In this document: positions 63,921 through 64,000 of the stretch, piece after piece
How the letters are laid out: the number at the start of each line of letters is the position of its first letter
How positions within the stretch are numbered: the stretch's first letter is position 1
Assembly: GCA_964534325.1 (NCBI GenBank)
Contig: CAZHOR010000005.1
Location: forward strand, 86,178-150,177
Length of the DNA stretch: 64,000 bases
Direction: 5' to 3'
From: JdFR-22 sp964534325
GTDB lineage: Archaea > Halobacteriota > Archaeoglobi > Archaeoglobales > Archaeoglobaceae
Translations under genes and position numbers: made by a program
Notes under the pieces: model-generated
What the model was told of the DNA's origin: nothing
Databases searched by the model: none
Seen by the model: only the letters and a program-made list of their open reading frames with translations

Positions 63921-64000
63921 ACTTCTTGAAAAAGTTGAGTCCAATCTAGTGCTTTGACATTTTAGTTTTGTTGTGTTGAGAGGTTGAATTTCTCTTTTGC

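Overview
This is chromosomal DNA from a euryarchaeon. The lineage markers are clear: sn-glycerol-1-phosphate dehydrogenase (ether lipids), the archaeal GatD and GatE tRNA amidotransferase, the DP1 subunit of DNA polymerase D, FEN1, Cbf5, Pcc1, prefoldin beta, aIF1 and Shine-Dalgarno motifs of the GGTGAT type. Reverse methanogenesis or C1 metabolism is indicated by heterodisulfide reductase (HdrABC) and formylmethanofuran dehydrogenase subunits (FwdA, FwdC). A SpeD plus BpsA pair (branched polyamines) suggests a thermophile. Cohesin and dockerin domains, no visible hydrogenase, and an F420-type FrhB beside HdrA fit the ANME-1 / Syntropharchaeia / Archaeoglobi neighbourhood. That placement is inference; no rRNA or mcr gene lies in the window.

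Layout. 1-315 is the tail of cbf5. 0.4-4.4 kb is a metal-uptake block read leftward: DtxR-type repressor, FeoA, FeoB, a ZIP transporter and a two-domain winged-helix protein. Operator-like palindromes sit at two promoters. 4.5-13.8 kb is the energy-metabolism core, two divergent operons from one intergenic region at 11.45-11.6 kb. Leftward are a polyferredoxin, a polyferredoxin-FrhB fusion, an HdrA-MvhD fusion, FwdA and FwdC. Rightward are HdrC, HdrB and an orphan FwdC-like GXGXG protein. Overlapping reading frames suggest that the products are made together and may form one F420-coupled electron-bifurcating Hdr-Fwd assembly.

14-23.3 kb holds secreted and repair functions: a seven-bladed beta-propeller with a PGF-CTERM-like tail, a methyltransferase, a HEAT-repeat protein, an Ogg2-type glycosylase, and a 1292-residue protease-like protein carrying both a cohesin and a dockerin. 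A membrane-anchored cohesin protein and a 59-residue protein missed by length cut-offs follow. 23.4-34.6 kb holds an FAD dehydrogenase, the Usp-Brix-Pcc1-prefoldin operon, a c-di-AMP synthase, aIF1, an ABC exporter with a permease-PrsW fusion, an Mrp ATPase and branched-polyamine synthesis.

35-44.1 kb is a looser region of small genes: a PIN nuclease facing a DUF4065/YwgA-like gene, zinc-ribbon microproteins, an RNA ligase-DUF1464-CBS operon, a pilin-like secreted protein, and a candidate structured RNA of about 119 nt at 44.0-44.1 kb. 44.1-64 kb is mostly housekeeping: malate dehydrogenase, CoA-disulfide reductase/rhodanese, MoaB, FEN1, GatE, TatD-like, DUF362, a molybdopterin domain protein, DP1, signal peptidase, thioredoxin, GatD, argininosuccinate lyase, dCMP deaminase, HtpX, a clan-CD-like secreted peptidase, a DUF642-like surface protein and EgsA. 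No CRISPR array, insertion sequence, tRNA or rRNA gene was found.
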